NCBI GenBank assembly: GCA_030533445.1
Contig: CM060082.1
Coordinates: 36,271,317 to 36,335,316 of the forward strand
Source of the DNA: Cyprinodon diabolis
Taxonomy: Eukaryota; Chordata; Actinopteri; Cyprinodontiformes; Cyprinodontidae
Direction: 5' to 3'
Length of the DNA: 64,000 bases
This document shows, one piece after another, positions 45,340 to 59,060 of this stretch. Position 1 is the stretch's first letter. Each line of letters opens with the position of its first letter. A program made the position numbers and the translations under genes. The notes beneath the pieces were generated by a model. It searched no databases, was not told the origin of the DNA, and saw only the letters and a list, made by a program, of their open reading frames with translations.

Positions 45340-47810
45340 TCTGTGTGACCAGCATTTTTCACTTACTTTTACTTATTTAACTAATGAACATAACGTGGTT
45401 TTACCCTTAATTTGAGTGACATGTTAATTAACTATAACTTCCAGCTCTAGTTAATAACATACTGTATACCATAATCTGCCGGTAAAATTGCACAATACGC
45501 ATGTAAGATGCCTCTGATTATTATTTCTACTACTGAAGATTTTTACAGTAGATCCCGCTTTTAACCTGCTACTATTTTTTTCCCTCCTTTTTCTTTACAT
45601 GAATGTACCTTCTATTAATAAAGACAAAACTCTTTTCCTTTTCTCAGAAGTGTCTCATGTTTTCCTTTTACTGTAGAGCTAACTTTTAAAATATTCTACT
45701 TCTGTTTCCTTCTTGTAATACTCTGTAAGTTTTTCATGTCTTCAGTCTGCTTGCTTTTTTTCACTGTCACACCCGCAATTCGTATTTGTGGGTAATTAAA
45801 GGCGTTTATTGTCTTATCTTGCCACACTTTACTCATCATGAATCTTACTAAATCTCCTCAATGGGTCTTGTTTAGAACAGCACAAGACTCACGTTATCCT
45901 CACTGCTTTTCCATATTTCTCTACCACAGTTTTTCCTTTCACTCAACTTTCCAATGAGAAGCTCTGACACAGCTGTCTGTAAAACCAACTTCCATATCTA
46001 TTATATTTTGTGTATTACCCTGCACAGTGTCATGGTAACTCTTTTAATAATATTCTTATGAAGTCGCTTCTCTACAGCCCAATTTCCTATCCATCAAAAG
46101 ATGGAATATTTTGACCCTAAAATCAGCTATGAGAGGTCTGATGTTGCAACAGGACAGTGATCTTTAATACACATCAGTGGTTTTGAAACAGACCAAGCAG
46201 GTTTACAAAAAGTCTGAGGAGATTCTTTCTAAGCGCAGATCCCAACCCTGTGCAGGTAACTACTAAATTGGACTCACAACACTGTTGTTTTGATGTTTGG
46301 ATGAACAGTAAGTGTATGGTAAAGATGCAACCCACTCAAGGACTTTATACTGCATGTAAGCAGGGGTGTCTTTATGTTTCAAAATGTGCAGTTTGGGGAC
46401 AAATGAAAGCTGTGCCTTGTAGCGGGACCTGAATTTTAATATTAATATAGTTAAATTATAAGTTCAGAAAATTAAGATAAGCAGAAGGCATTCCAGAAAG
46501 AGAAAATTTAATTTGGATTTTAAATTCTAAGGAGCTTTAAAAAACAGATTCGGCAACAATTATCCAATTTAAATTCAATAGTAAGAGCCTAATCACTATT
46601 CAAGAGTCGACAAATACCAGTATAATCCCTGAAAATTGGTTTGAGCCTCTGTTGAACCATTCAAACCTGAACAGTTTTAGCTTCAAACTCCAATTAGGTT
46701 GAAGTTAACCAAGCAGTCCCCATCAGGCCTGTGTTTACCTCTATTCTTCTGCTTTCTCCTCTCTTTATGTCCACTTATAACAGCTTCCTTCAAACTAGTG
46801 TTAACTTGTGTATCCTGCTGCAAATTGAAGCCTTTTGAATTTTCAGTACTATAGTAGTGCTTTGTATGGAAAGAAGCGATGCTCTCTGTGCTAACACACT
46901 CAAATGTAGCTGAGATTACACATGCCAAGTCTGCAGGATATGTGAGATCGAAAAGATAATGGCGAAATCTCCCCTGTTTTTAAAAATCAGCTCCTGCTGC
47001 TCAGCAAGAGCACGCTGGCATTTTAAAATGTCTTCTCAGTCATTCAAAAAGGCAGTAAAATGTCCTTTTCTCCCCAATCTAAAGTGTTTCGTGCAGTTTC
47101 ACCTGGATCGGGAAAACTTTCTTAGAGCTAGTGGAGTCTATTGAGGGAAAAGAAGATGAGAGGAAAGACAAGCCTCTAATTTACTGTGAGCTGCTGGAGT
47201 CTTGTGAATCATGCAGACTCGAGCCTCGGCCACTCATTGGAAAAATTGGTGTAAAACACTGTTGTCATTACATGTGTCATTTGGAGTAGGGTTTTTCATG
47301 AACACACACAAGTCAGCTGTGGTGTTTTGGAAAATGTTAACTTTGCAAAGCACCTCAATCGGTATTGCTTTTGAATTCTTAAATGTTGGTTTATATCTTA
47401 AACAATATTGAGCTAGGCTCTTTAGATAAAGTAAAGTTCATGTTAACCGAGATGCTCTCCTTGTCTTGTAGGTCTTTATGACACGTATTGAAATGAAGCC
47501 AACTAAGGTGAAAGAGAAACTGACACCCCAATCAGCAGAAAAAAATCTTGCTTTACTTTCAGTGATGTTACAAATAAGTTTAAAAACAAAACAAAAAAAA
47601 ATTATTGCAGACTGTTAATGTGACCACACTGGCTAGTAAAAGGAATGGCACAGTTAGGATAGTGAAGAAAACTTCAAGTGAAATATAGCTAGCGATGCTG
47701 ATGTCCATTTTAAGACAAAGAAAATAAATCTATTGAAAATAAATGACAAAGAGGGATGATGACAGGGATATATGATTTCTGTTTTTCTATTTCTGCCTGA
47801 GAAGAAACAC
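45340..47810. other. intergenic, no gene recognised
   Basis: AT-rich. A short stretch near 46138-46250 (ATGTTGCAACAGGACAGTGA) recalls the second catalytic-aspartate region of a Tc1 transposase but is too decayed to call. Confidence 0.4.
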
Positions 47811-47814
47811 CTGT

Positions 47815-48310
47815 GCCCTAACACCAGTAAGACCAAGGAGATTGTGATCGACTTCAGGAGAAAACACCCAACCTCACTCCACCATGAACATCAGGACGCA
47901 GGACATAGAAACTATAGACAGTTTCAAATACCTTGGTGTTCATATCAATAATAAACTGGACTGCACTCCAAACCCCGACACCCTGTATGAGAAGGGCCAG
48001 AGCTGCCTTCACCTCTTGAGTAGGCAGAGGTCCTTTGGAGTGAGCAGGCTCCTGCTGAAATCCTTCTATCACTCTGTGGTGGCATGGCGCTGTTGTCTGC
48101 TTGGCCCCTGGCAGCGCAGAGGGGCACAGAAAGAGACTGAACAAATTAGTGAGAAAGGCCGTTTCTGTCCTAGGCTGCACTTTGGACTCGGTGGAGGAAG
48201 TGATTGAAAGGAGGGTGCTGTCCAAGCATACATCCATCATTTACAACACGTTCCACCCTCTGCACCAGACTGTAGAGGAGCTGAGCAGCTCCTTTGGTGA
48301 CTTTTGCAAT
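47815..48310 (+). pseudogene. LINE reverse transcriptase C-terminal relic (Rex1/L2-like)
   Basis: Pieces in two frames: KTKEIVIDFRRKH and SFKYLGVHINNKLD, then FGVSRLLLKSFYHSVVAW, and after a frameshift near 48110 RLNKLVRKAVSVLGCTLDSV. These are the post-catalytic RT and thumb motifs of the jockey-group LINEs of fish. The FADD catalytic box lies upstream of what remains. The copy is 5'-truncated and broken. Confidence 0.7.
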
Positions 48311-48382
48311 AACCCGTTTTTTTTATATATATGATACCCAGTGCAATAGCTATATATAAATACCAATTTCTATAAATACACA

Positions 48383-48384
<2 letters not shown>

Positions 48385-48471
<87 letters not shown>
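48385..48471. repeat. (AT)n microsatellite
   Basis: About 43 AT dinucleotides directly after the LINE relic. Confidence 0.95.
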
Positions 48472-48472
<1 letters not shown>

Positions 48473-51400
48473 AAATCAGAAGTTCTTCACTGTTAATTAA
48501 AGTTGGAGAGCTAAACCATACCTTCTAATCAAGCCTGTTTCCAGTTAATTGTAATAATAATTTGTTTGGTTTGCATAATCAAATAACTGCAATGTGTGAA
48601 GTCGGCATAAGGGGTTTACTCTCCCCATCAGATCTTTACCTATTATAATATCTCACAGAAACTAATAAGCACAGACACATTTTATTGTGCAGGCTAATAA
48701 AGAAATCCATATTTGGTTCAATCTAAAGACGAGTCATACTCAAGAGGCTATTCAGCACTAAAGAACCAATTATTTGGGCTTAAGCTAATTGGTGCACTGT
48801 ACAATCTAATTAGCTGTGCACGCTGGGATCCATGTATTGTTGTTAGAAGTTCTGAGGCTGCCTTTGAGAAAATCTTACCATAACAAAGAGGAAATGAACT
48901 GTCATACATTTTCAGCTGTTTTGGAAACCAAGATCCCCAGTTAGAGATTGTGTCAAGTAGCAGTCATGTGGTTTAAAGGTATTATTTATAATGATATGAT
49001 TGAAGCTGTCAGTTTTACATAGATACATGTACACGTTAGCTCTTAATAAATTAATTAGTGAGTTTTACCTGAATAAATGAAAGCAAGAAAAATAGAAATA
49101 AAATGCAGTTGTGGGAAAAACAAAACAAAAACCTTCCATATAACTTAAGCCAAAAAGTAGAAGTCAAATTCATGTTAATTATTAACCGAAAAGCAGTTAT
49201 TTTGACATGCTTGTGTCTTTAAGGTGTTAGCACATTTCCAAAATTGAATAACATCTTCAATGAAAAACAATTTATAAAGCCTGTTAAACCTATAAATTCA
49301 TACCTTTTGATGAAAAACATATTTTACAAAAAAACAAAAACAAATATTAATCTGTCTCTAAGTTCCAAAGTGGATTCCATCCAATGGGTGTCAAGCTTCT
49401 GAGTAAGGGGGGATTTCCTGCACAAAGAGTGAAATCTAGAAGATCCTCAATACCAAGTTTTGTAAAAAAAAAAAAAAAAAAAAAAAAGAGAAATAAATTG
49501 GCATATTTATTTTCGAGTGACAGTGCAGCTGAGCTATCATATTGGTAACAGTGTTTTTTTCAATGTCCTGGACAAAGAGTAACAAACAAGTAGCTGATAA
49601 GCAATCCCTGCCTCGCTGTTGGTAGATAGATAATAAACATGTTGCATATACATCATAAACATATAAAAACTGTTTAACAATGGGGAATCTTCATCACATG
49701 TAACCATTACAATCCACAAACCAACTGGTTCTCACAGACCAAATGAATCTAAGGAATTAGAAGCAGTTATAATAAATTAGGTTTCCAGAATCATTTTAGA
49801 GACAAATTAATTTAAAAATGGTGTTCAAGATCATAATCAAACATGCTACAGATCTAAATGTTTAAAATGTTATTGTTTTCCTCAAGAGATGGTGTGACTG
49901 AAAGTGAAATATATGAAAGAACACCAAAATGAAATCAATAAAGCCTTATCCTTATAAAGGGATGCTTTTGCTTTACCTGATTATGCCAATTAAATATTGA
50001 TAATTTTATAGGATAAACATTTTTCTTTCCTTTAAATATTCATTTTAAGCTTACAGACTATTCAAAACATGTTCATTACACAGTTTGCACAAATCACTTT
50101 CAGGTAATGAGATTTCCCCTCCTTAGTTCCACCTATTAACAGCTTTTTTATAGCTCTGTCACTTTTGTGTAAATTAGCTACAGCCACTCTTTGATATCAC
50201 ATTTTATCCACCTGAAATTGGTTTCAGCAAATGCATGATGGTAGCACCATACATCTCTGATCCTGATGCAGACCCAGAAACAGAGGTGCAGCCTCCTGCA
50301 CAACCAGCAATTACAGAACATGTTGTTCACTGCAGCCAGCAACAAAACAGCATTTTTCAGCAGTAATCGCACATTACATACAACACTAAAACAAGATGTG
50401 GGTGGATCTTCTGTTAGGAGTGACCGTCAATTGTAACATAATCATTTGGAGGGTATTGAAGTGACTTTTTTCCTTAACACCAACAAAACATTAAGTTGTT
50501 GCCCAAATAACAAAACAAAAACAGCTCATGGGTTTATTTCAGTGCCTGAATTGTTTCTATAAGCATCAGAGGCCGACATGGAAGAACAAAAGTATGCAAA
50601 TATTTATTTTGCAGAAAATGTTTAAAAGCAATCATTCTATGATGTAATTTCTTCAGCAGAATATTCAGTTCAAATGACTGGGCATTCATTTTAACATGTC
50701 ACGCAACTCGTAAATCAGAAGCAAGGGCTACACTTGGAACTTTCAAGCTGGAATTACCATTTGGACAGATAATACTGACCTTTTAGTTCCCACAAGACTT
50801 TTAAATTCAGCCACTTCTTTCCTTTCATTAAAATTTTTTTTGGATACATCATCCTAAAGCTTTTATTTTCAAAATGAATCGGTTTAAAACATTTGCATAG
50901 ATGCCTTTATAGATATTGCCGCCTGAATACTTTCTGTATACTGAATACCTGCAAAAACTTCATATAATATGAGCCATCTTCCCAGCTTTCTGCACAATTC
51001 CTCCAGAACTGAACAAAAGCAGGGAGCTGGCTATAAAAAAAATCAGCTCCATTAGACCCTCATTTGTATTTCTAATATCATGTTATTGGTGACACAAGAG
51101 AAACCTCACAGAAGAGAGACTAAAGTGAAGTTGTTGCAAGCTTTTCATACCCACATGACTAAAGACTTCACACACTAGAGGTCTGTTCTTGCTTGTAGTT
51201 TTTATTTTAGTTTTTGCAGCAATACCGTTTAATGCGGCCGGGAAAAAAAATGCTAGAAAAGAGCAGGGAGGGAAATAAAAGAGAAATAACACAGGCCGTG
51301 AAGGGAGTGAAAGGACCACGCAGAGAGGACAAGTGGAAATGCAATTTTGGGCATTCAGAGAAAGTCAGAGAATGGCAATAAATTAAGAAGCATATTAGAA

Positions 51401-53620
51401 AAGATTATGTAAAATCAACAGACAACTCAACACCTGAAAAAAGTTATGGATATATTTTAGGGCATTTATTATTTACTACATTATTTCACGCTCTACCTTT
51501 GTTAGCAAAGAATTAAGAAGGAGGGATTTAAATGTTTTATGTGTTAAACAACAGCAGACATTTTAGATTCAGATTTCAAAAAAAAAAAAAAAAAAAGTTA
51601 TCTTTCCACTTCAGAACTCTGCAATACTTTCAACATTTGTTTTTTAAATAAATGTGTTCTTTGGGTTTATGTGATGAAACTCTAATAAAAGATTCCATTT
51701 TCACCAAACGTAAAAAAGTTCAAGCAATATATATCCTTTTCCAAAGCAACACTGGCTCTGCATTTTGCAAGAAAACATTCCTCGCTGGACAGAAAATTGT
51801 TGCCTTGGGATTGAAGATGTGCTTACCGTTACGAGGGTATCTTTTATACATGGGTGTATGTCTGAGTTATTGCTATGCTTCATGTCACACAGGGGCACTT
51901 AAAGGGCTCTCGAGTGCAAACCTCATTTTAGGCCTTCCTCAAATTCCAAGAGCCCCTTAGGGTGTTTCTCTTCTTGCCCCTCTAGCTCGTGGCTTCTCAA
52001 TGCTATAGACACCTCTTATATACCAGCCTTTAGTTTCTCATCAAGAGGCTCTCTGCTGAGGCATACATATTTAACTTTTCCCTGCTGCAGGTCTAACGAA
52101 AGTGGCAGCAGGATTTTACCACAAATGCCTATATCCGTATGCCCTGTCACCCCAGACTCATTTAATCATGGTTTATATTTCAGGTGTTTTTCTCTGCTTG
52201 CAGAGGCATCAGTGTATGAACATGCCCTAATATTCTTTTATTCCTGTTCATATCCTGGCAGACTAGCATCTCATCTGCACACCCTTCGAACCCTTTTTCA
52301 TTTTAAAAATATGCTCCTGTGATTTATTTATTTATTTGCTCCTTCTAGAAGCATTTCCTGGTGAATCTGTTTGTGGGGTTTTACGGGATACGCGGATCCC
52401 TTGAGGCTCAGTGCTTGGATGATATTAGTTGGAGCTGAGGTAAACAAGTTTTTTTTTCCCTTTCTATTTAGAAATTTTTAGCTTTGTTAGATTGAATTCT
52501 ATCTTACAGTATCTTTTGGTTAGTTGTTGGACTATTTTTTGGATTTTTGCTTTTTATCAGACCCTCATTATTGTCTTGCCTGATCTGGCTTCTTTTACAG
52601 AATGCTGACTTTTGCACTAAACCTTCACTAAGGTGCAAACCACAGCACTAGAGTATCATCAATAACATGTACCCATAGAAATTTTAGATTGCATCTATGG
52701 ACTAGAACTAATAATCTATTTGGGCATGTCAGAGACTACAGTAAAAGCTGGTAGTTATCCCTCTGATATGCTCATGATAAAGTTCCAGCTCTACTACTGT
52801 GCCACAACTTAACATTTAGGTCCCAAAAGTGTTGAAGCAGGAAACAGAGCCATAAACACACTGACCTGCAGCTTCTCCGCTGTTATCCACCCATTACGCC
52901 ATACAGACAGTGTGTTTCCCATGGCCAAAATCAAATAAATTAGAAAACAATGCTAAATATAAATAAAACTAAATATTACTGATTAATCCTCTAATTAAAA
53001 CCATTACATGTAGTTTATTAATCATAACATCTATCCAAAGGCATTCTTAGTTAAAGACATTAACTAAAATAATTTGGCTACAAAAAGAGGATTATAATAG
53101 CAGAAATCAGGCAACTACCTGCAGCTATTTTACTTTTTACATGCCCAGAAATTTTGGGGGGAAAGTTGTAAAATATATCTTTCAGTCTGATTTAATTATC
53201 AGTCCAAAACCAGTTTACAGGTATGTTTCTTTTAAACATTTAACTCTTAATTTCTCCCAATCGAAATGTAAAGCATCAAAACCTCTTCTGCTTGTAACGT
53301 TCTATCTTTGACCAGATCTTTCCACTCAATTTTTAAAACAGCTGTAAATCTTCCTATCTTGTTTAATATTAAACAACTACAATGCCAATATAAGGGGGGG
53401 GGGGGGGATGTTGACATGCATACATGCTGTAAATGCAGCCTTTAATGATACCTTAGACTTGATTGGCTTTGCTCAAAATTTGCTTACTCACATTCATTCT
53501 CATCTTCATACTTTGGACTTGTGCTAAAATGTGGCATTGACTGTGAAGAAATAACAGTATTTCTTAACAGTCTTGTCCTACCTGATCAAGTTTTAGTAAG
53601 ATTCAAATTAGCTTTAACAG
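48472..53620. other. 5-kb intergenic stretch, no gene recognised
   Basis: AT-rich with poly(A) runs at about 49464-49487 and 51578-51597 and a poly(G) run at 53394-53407. At about 48740-48830 several TAATT/AATTA homeodomain-type cores cluster (ACCAATTATTTGGGC, AGCTAATTGGTGC, TCTAATTAGCTG). No coding signal. Confidence 0.4.
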
Positions 53621-53623
53621 AGT

Positions 53624-53627
<4 letters not shown>

Positions 53628-53664
<37 letters not shown>
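53628..53664. repeat. (TA)n tract at the LINE 5' junction
   Basis: About 18 TA units ending exactly where the truncated LINE reading frame begins. Confidence 0.9.
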
Positions 53665-53666
<2 letters not shown>

Positions 53667-54750
53667 CCACTGACATCAAGACAAGAAAGCTCCTCACAAT
53701 GCATGGAGGGTTCCTCCCCAAATCCAGCACCCTGAGACTGTATGCCAAGCGTAGCGAGGGAGGCCGAGGGCTAGTGAGTGTCAAGACCACTGTCCAGGAT
53801 GAAACAACTAAGACCCAGGAGTACATCAGAAAGATGGCCCCCAAAGACAAATGGCTTGGTGAATACCTCAGGCAGGAGAAAACCGAAAGCGAGGACAAGA
53901 AAGAGGAAGGAGAACCATCATGGAGGGACAAGCCACTGCACGGCATATACCACAGACAAATAGAAGAAGTGGCTGATATCAAAAAATCCTACCAGTGGCT
54001 GGAAAAGGCTGGACTGAAGGACAGCACAGAGGCACTAATCATGGCAGCACAAGAACAGGCACTCAGTACAAGATCAATTGAGGCCAGGGTCTACCACACC
54101 AGGCAGGACCCCCGATGCAGACTGTGCAAAGATGCCTCTGAAACAATACAGCACATAACAGCAGGGTGTAAAATGCAGGCAGGAAGTGCATACATGGAAC
54201 GCCACAACCAGGTAGCTGTCATAGTGTACAGGAACATCTTTCATGAGTATGGGCTGGAAGTCCCAAGGTCAAAATGGAAGACACCTCCTAAGGTAGTTGA
54301 GAATGACCGAGCTAAGATCCTATGGGACTTCAAGATCCAGACTGACAAACAGGTGATGGCTAACCAACCAGACATCGTGTTGATCGACAAACAGCAGAAG
54401 AAGGCAGTAGTGATAGATGTGGCAATCCCAAGCGACAGCAACATCAAGAAGAAAGAACACGAGAAGCTTGAGAAATACCAAGGGCTGAAAGAGGAGCTAG
54501 AAAAGATGTGGAAAGTAAGAGCAGCAGTGGTGCCAGTGGTAATTGGAGCACTGGGGGCTGTGACCCCCAAACTGGGAGAGTGGCTACAGCAGATTCCAGG
54601 TAAAACATCAGAGGTCTCTGTCCAGAAGAGCGCAGTCCTAGGAACAGCTAAGATAATGCGCAGAACCCTCAAACTCCCAGGCCTCTGGTAGAGGACCCGA
54701 GCTTGAGGATGACACATACCACCCCACGAAGGGTGAGAAAACAGTTTTTT
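53665..54750 (+). mobile_element. 5'-truncated R4/Rex6-like LINE with restriction-like endonuclease
   Basis: The reading frame is open from the (TA)n junction (ATDIKTRKLLT before the first ATG) to a TAG at 54689-54691. About 50 bp of 3' untranslated sequence and another (TA)n tract follow. The reverse transcriptase domain is missing because of 5' truncation, the usual fate of LINE copies. Confidence 0.75.
53699..54691 (+). pseudogene. C-terminal part of R4-clade LINE polyprotein
   Basis: 330 codons from the first ATG, without stops. It contains a CCHC-type finger (C140, C143, H152, C157 in CRLCKDASETIQHITAGC). A restriction-like endonuclease core follows: P224-D225 (QPDIVLID), D240 (VVIDVAIP) and a downstream K/Y-rich helix (EHEKLEKYQGL). 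RLE endonucleases of this kind nick the target DNA in R2/R4-clade LINEs, and Rex6 is the known fish member. The RT domain is absent, so it is not functional alone. The ATG is internal to the original protein. Confidence 0.75.
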
Positions 54751-54758
54751 TTTTTTAT

Positions 54759-54782
54759 ATATATATATATATATATACAGTA

Positions 54783-54804
<22 letters not shown>
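54759..54804. repeat. (TA)n tracts at the LINE 3' junction
   Basis: Two (TA)n blocks separated by CAGTA. With the tract at 53628 they bracket the LINE copy. Confidence 0.9.
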
Positions 54805-54813
<9 letters not shown>

Positions 54814-57475
54814 TGCAACAGTTTTAAAATATTTTGAGTAGATTGATATTTAGGCTACCCCTATTACCCAAGGGACCCTGGACATTAGTAAAACGCACCT
54901 GCACCTAATTAGATGGCGGTGAATTATTGGTATAATAGGGCTTAGTTGAGAGCGTTAGACTAGATGCAGGGGAGTGTGCAGGAGCAAGACGGGGAGGTGT
55001 AGAGCTAACCTGCAACCACGTGAGGAGACAACCAACCAGTGACTCGGTGGATTGAATCTTACAACCTGTGAAGCGGGGACATGGCAGAGGGGACAAGAGG
55101 CGAGCCAGTGCATCGCTTTGTGGGGCATCAGAGGCTGGCTAAGTACCCCTGTGGGAATTTTGTTCACACAAGCAATTATTGGTTCGTTGATTTGCCCACT
55201 TCAATACTAACATTTTGTCCATTCTATCTTCCTCATTCTCAGCAGTTGTTTGTGCAAAACAAGCAAAACAAAGGCAATGTATTGTATAATTTATTGCAAA
55301 AGTTGTATTTCACTTTTTAAATGGTGCTACAGAGTATCATTAAAAAAATCCAAATAAAGAAACATATTCTAAACATAAGCGAAGATAATTTCAAAGTCCC
55401 ATAGACTTTTTTGCCAACAAATACCTATTTAAACTGAATGGTAGGTAATGTAAAAAAATGGCATTAATTACTAGCTCAAGGAATTGGCCAAATGCCAATT
55501 CGATTTTAAAGGCACACTGAAACTTTTGGCCACTAGGGGTGCTAGACCTGTAACTGCCTGTATTTTGCTTCTACTAATCATCGAACATTATAATAAAGAT
55601 ATATGACTATATACAGTAGTAGCCATTCAACATTTCCCCACTGTTCTTGATGGGTCCTTGGATGGTCCTTGGATAATCCTGGGCTAGTCCCCTACAGTCC
55701 CTTTTTAAACATCAATCTTTGTACTAAAATATTCTTTCGGTCATGATTTGTGGACATTAAGATCTAAAGAAAAGCATTATCTCTTGGTTAGACCCTGTAA
55801 ATAAGTGATAGGGTTGATGTATGCTTACTCAGAAGAAGGAGGGGGTCATTCACTGGCTGCACGTTGGAAGGGGATTTTGCTGGGAGTTGCAGGGAAGTCT
55901 ACTGCCATTTGGCAGCGGTTCTACAGGTAAGGGTCATTTTGAATGGCTGCGGCTGTATTAGGAGCAGTGTTAACTTACCAGTCTAATAAAAAAGTTGGTT
56001 TCAGCCTGTGCCAAAGAACAAACTCCTTTGCATGATCGACTCTTGTTTTTCCTCTGGCACAGTCCCTTTCATGTTTTCTCTTTTTTGCCTCCTCAGAAGG
56101 TTTGAACTTTTTCCTTCTCTAAGCCATGACCGGTAGTCAAACAGGTGAAAAAATAGAGCAAAAGACTTGGCTCCATGAATATATAAGAGTCACATGACCT
56201 GGTCAACGACGGTGCAACTTCTCCCAACTTACAAAGGCGGTATTTCAAGAGGGGAGTCCTGTGGTAGCATTGATAGTGTCGACGTATATTGGCCTAAGGA
56301 ATCATTTGAAATAACTCATATGTGTCACCTGTTTTTGTCACCAATAAGATACAACCTAAATAATTTACAGCCCAAAAGCAAAAGAATTATGTGGAAATTA
56401 TAAACAGTGCAATATAGTCTTCCTTTTTTTAGATCAACAATCAATTACAAATCAATTCTCTAAACAAATAAAACAATCTTTTTTAGTTTAATCAAATACC
56501 GCATGTGTAGTATATTACTAGCCAATTTGCAAATGAGAGCCTCAGGATTTAAAGTCCACTATTTGTTTAACCCATGTAATAAGAATCCTGAGAATGTTTC
56601 ACCCTGCTGTTCCAATCCCTCTGAAAGTCCTCAGGAAATTAATTTAAGTCAGTCTGAGGAAAACTGTAATACATCTTTAGTGCAGCGGGTGAGATAAAAG
56701 GTAAACACAACTGATGTTACCCTTTATTCTCTGTGTGATTAATAATATTCCTCTATTTACTCTCTTTAAAACAGGATATTTTCTGTTGTTTTGTTTCCAG
56801 CTCAAAAAATTGTGAATTATCAGCTTTAAAGTTATGCAGTAGATGATTTACTCCATTAATAAGCTTAAGTAGTCCATTAACAGGAAGAGTTCAAAGGATT
56901 ATTTGACATTTAGTTATTTGACATTATTTGATAAAGTTATAAAAATAATTAAATAAAATATCTATAGCACAAACAGAGAATGTTTTTTGACCAACGTTTT
57001 ATATACTAGAGTCAGTGCACCGGTCCAGAAAAATGATACCTTGACTGTCTAATTATAAGCAAATATTTAGATCAAACAAAAGCTGTAGACAGTGGAGCCA
57101 GCAATGGCAGGTCTCCAAAAAAGGATGGAGAGCTGGCTAGGACACAGTCACTGCATTAAAGCTATGGTCTTTCCACCTGCAGATCTGGAAACAAAGTCAT
57201 AAAAAAAGTAAATATCAAATGTATATAAAGGGTTATACTTCAGTAGGTTATGTTTACAAAAAAAAGCAAGTTTAAGGAGACTGTCTTACATACAAGAAAA
57301 TGTGGGAGTGCTTTGTTTGACCATAAGTTCTCTTTTTAAATGTTTTTTCTAAGTGAGCTTCAGTGAAACAGTATATAATCAACTTAAAATGTCAAAACAT
57401 TTCTGATATATTAGAATATTACATTTCTGGTACTAACAGGCTTAACGCCATAGCCTAATAACTGCTTTATAATCA
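54805..57475. other. intergenic, no gene recognised
   Basis: AT-rich. The part at about 54890-55140 is GC-richer and the part at about 55520-56290 has the look of an old transposon body. Neither shows termini or coding domains I can name. Confidence 0.4.
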
Positions 57476-57479
57476 CTTT

Positions 57480-57845
57480 TCAGGCATAACAAATGGGTAA
57501 CAAGCAGCGGGGAATCCGGGAGTGTCTGGGTGGTTTCGAGGAAGCTGTAGCCAGTTTGCTCTGTCCCTTCTTGTAGAAGGCTTCACAGTTGTGTTTCCCG
57601 GCTAGTTTGTTGTCCAGGTGAAAACCAAGGTATTCATACTCATCAACTACCACAAATCTTGTCCTATGATGTTAACAGGATTCAACTTGTTCCTGTTTCT
57701 GCTGAGATCTACAGTCATCTCCTTTGTTTTGTTGACATTCAGGATCAGATGATTGTTTCCACACCATGCCACAAAGCAGTTCACAAACTCTCTGTACTCA
57801 CCTTCTTGTCCACCTTTGATGAACCCACTGACTGCAGATGACAGT
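57480..57845 (-). pseudogene. LINE reverse transcriptase relic (Rex1/L2-like), minus strand
   Basis: Minus-strand translation gives YREFVNCFVAWCGNNHLILN, then VNKTKEMTVDLSRNRN and, after a break, EYEYLGFHLDNKLAGKHN and FYKKGQSKLATASS. These motifs follow the RT catalytic box in jockey-group LINEs and correspond to the relic at 47815. Frame breaks show it is dead. Confidence 0.7.
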
Positions 57846-58554
57846 ACTCTGGTAAAAAAAGTTAATTTCTTCTGTATTTTTTACAGTCCCATGAGGTACA
57901 ATGAAAGAGCTCAATAATATATAAATGGTCTTGAGATTAGATGTAAGATTTGCTTTAAAGATTAAAAGCACAGAGGGACGATAGATCTTTTAAATGAGCA
58001 AAGCCAACTGAACTGTCCATTTAATTGGATCGCATGGAGCCCTGAATAATGCAGAATCATCTACTGTATACGGAACTGTGTTAATAGGTTTACACATGGC
58101 ACAAAGCTAAGCCTGCAAATCAAAAGAACAATTTTCTGGAAGAATATATAAATAGGCCGATTGGTCTCCTAGCAGTAGGTGTCTGTTTAATTTTAATTAC
58201 CTGAAACTCCAACATCTAAACTGGCTCTGTCAAATTAGACTCTATTGAGACTCTATTATACCACTCTGAATAGGTCTTGCATTATCCTTGGGTTGCTTTT
58301 CTCTTTTAATAATATACTTCAAAGATAGGCGTTAGCTCTTTTAATTGTTTCCCTTCTAGGTCTACAGGTTTCTTTTGCCTTATTAAGATACTGACATGGA
58401 TCTTTGTCTTTAGAGTTGTTGATAAAATAGCATGCTTTGATTTAGTCTAGGTACTCAAGAGTAATGTCCCCTCCCTTCACTAAGTATAGGTTGCTGAAAA
58501 ATGTAACATATATGTATAAGTAGACAATATATGCAACCAAAAACCAGATTACTT

Positions 58555-58880
58555 CAGGGGAAAACTCACGTGGGGAGCCAGAAAAAGATGAGAAACACTG
58601 AGGAACTCCCCAGGGGAGATTATATATGGGAGACTGAACAAAGACGGAACTAATGAGCTAATTGGGAGCAGGTGTGAACAGAGGATTCTAGAAAGCAGCT
58701 AGGGAAAAGGAAACCAACACAAGAGGGCGACAGAGGGCAAACAAGAGATACCTAATAACTCAAATATATCCTGAAAACACCATAAAATAGGAATCAAACC
58801 AATAAAATTATAAAACAAAGAAAAACATGAAAAAAGTGAAACTGAAAACTTAAAAGAAAACTTCAACAGAACCATGATAC
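58555..58880 (-). mobile_element. possible gypsy-type LTR remnant
   Basis: On the minus strand the segment contains CACACCTGCTCCCAATTAGC, CAGTCTCCCATATATAATCT and GGTTGCATATATTG, a composition common in fish LTRs. No paired LTR or internal region is seen. Confidence 0.35.
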
Positions 58881-58881
58881 A

Positions 58882-58883
<2 letters not shown>

Positions 58884-58962
<79 letters not shown>
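58884..58962. repeat. (TA)n microsatellite
   Basis: About 39 TA dinucleotides. Apparent reading frames of Ile-Tyr repeats through it are artefacts. Confidence 0.95.
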
Positions 58963-58963
<1 letters not shown>

Positions 58964-58971
58964 TGTATATA

Positions 58972-59060
58972 TCCATCCATCCATTTTCTAGCACGCTTAT
59001 CCCGAGTGGGGTCGGGAGGGGTGCTGGTGCCTATCTCCAGCAGTCAATGGGCGAGAGGCA
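58972..59060 (-). repeat. SINE-like repeat tail fragment
   Basis: Contains CCATCCATTTTCTAGC, GGGAGGGGTGCTGGTGCC and TATCTCCAGCAGTCAATGGG, the reverse complement of the 3' part of the repeat family split at 34748-37285. Confidence 0.65.

Noticed and set aside
46138..46250. Possible Tc1 transposase scrap (reads LQQDSD)
   Set aside because: Only one short motif is recognisable and the flanks do not extend it.
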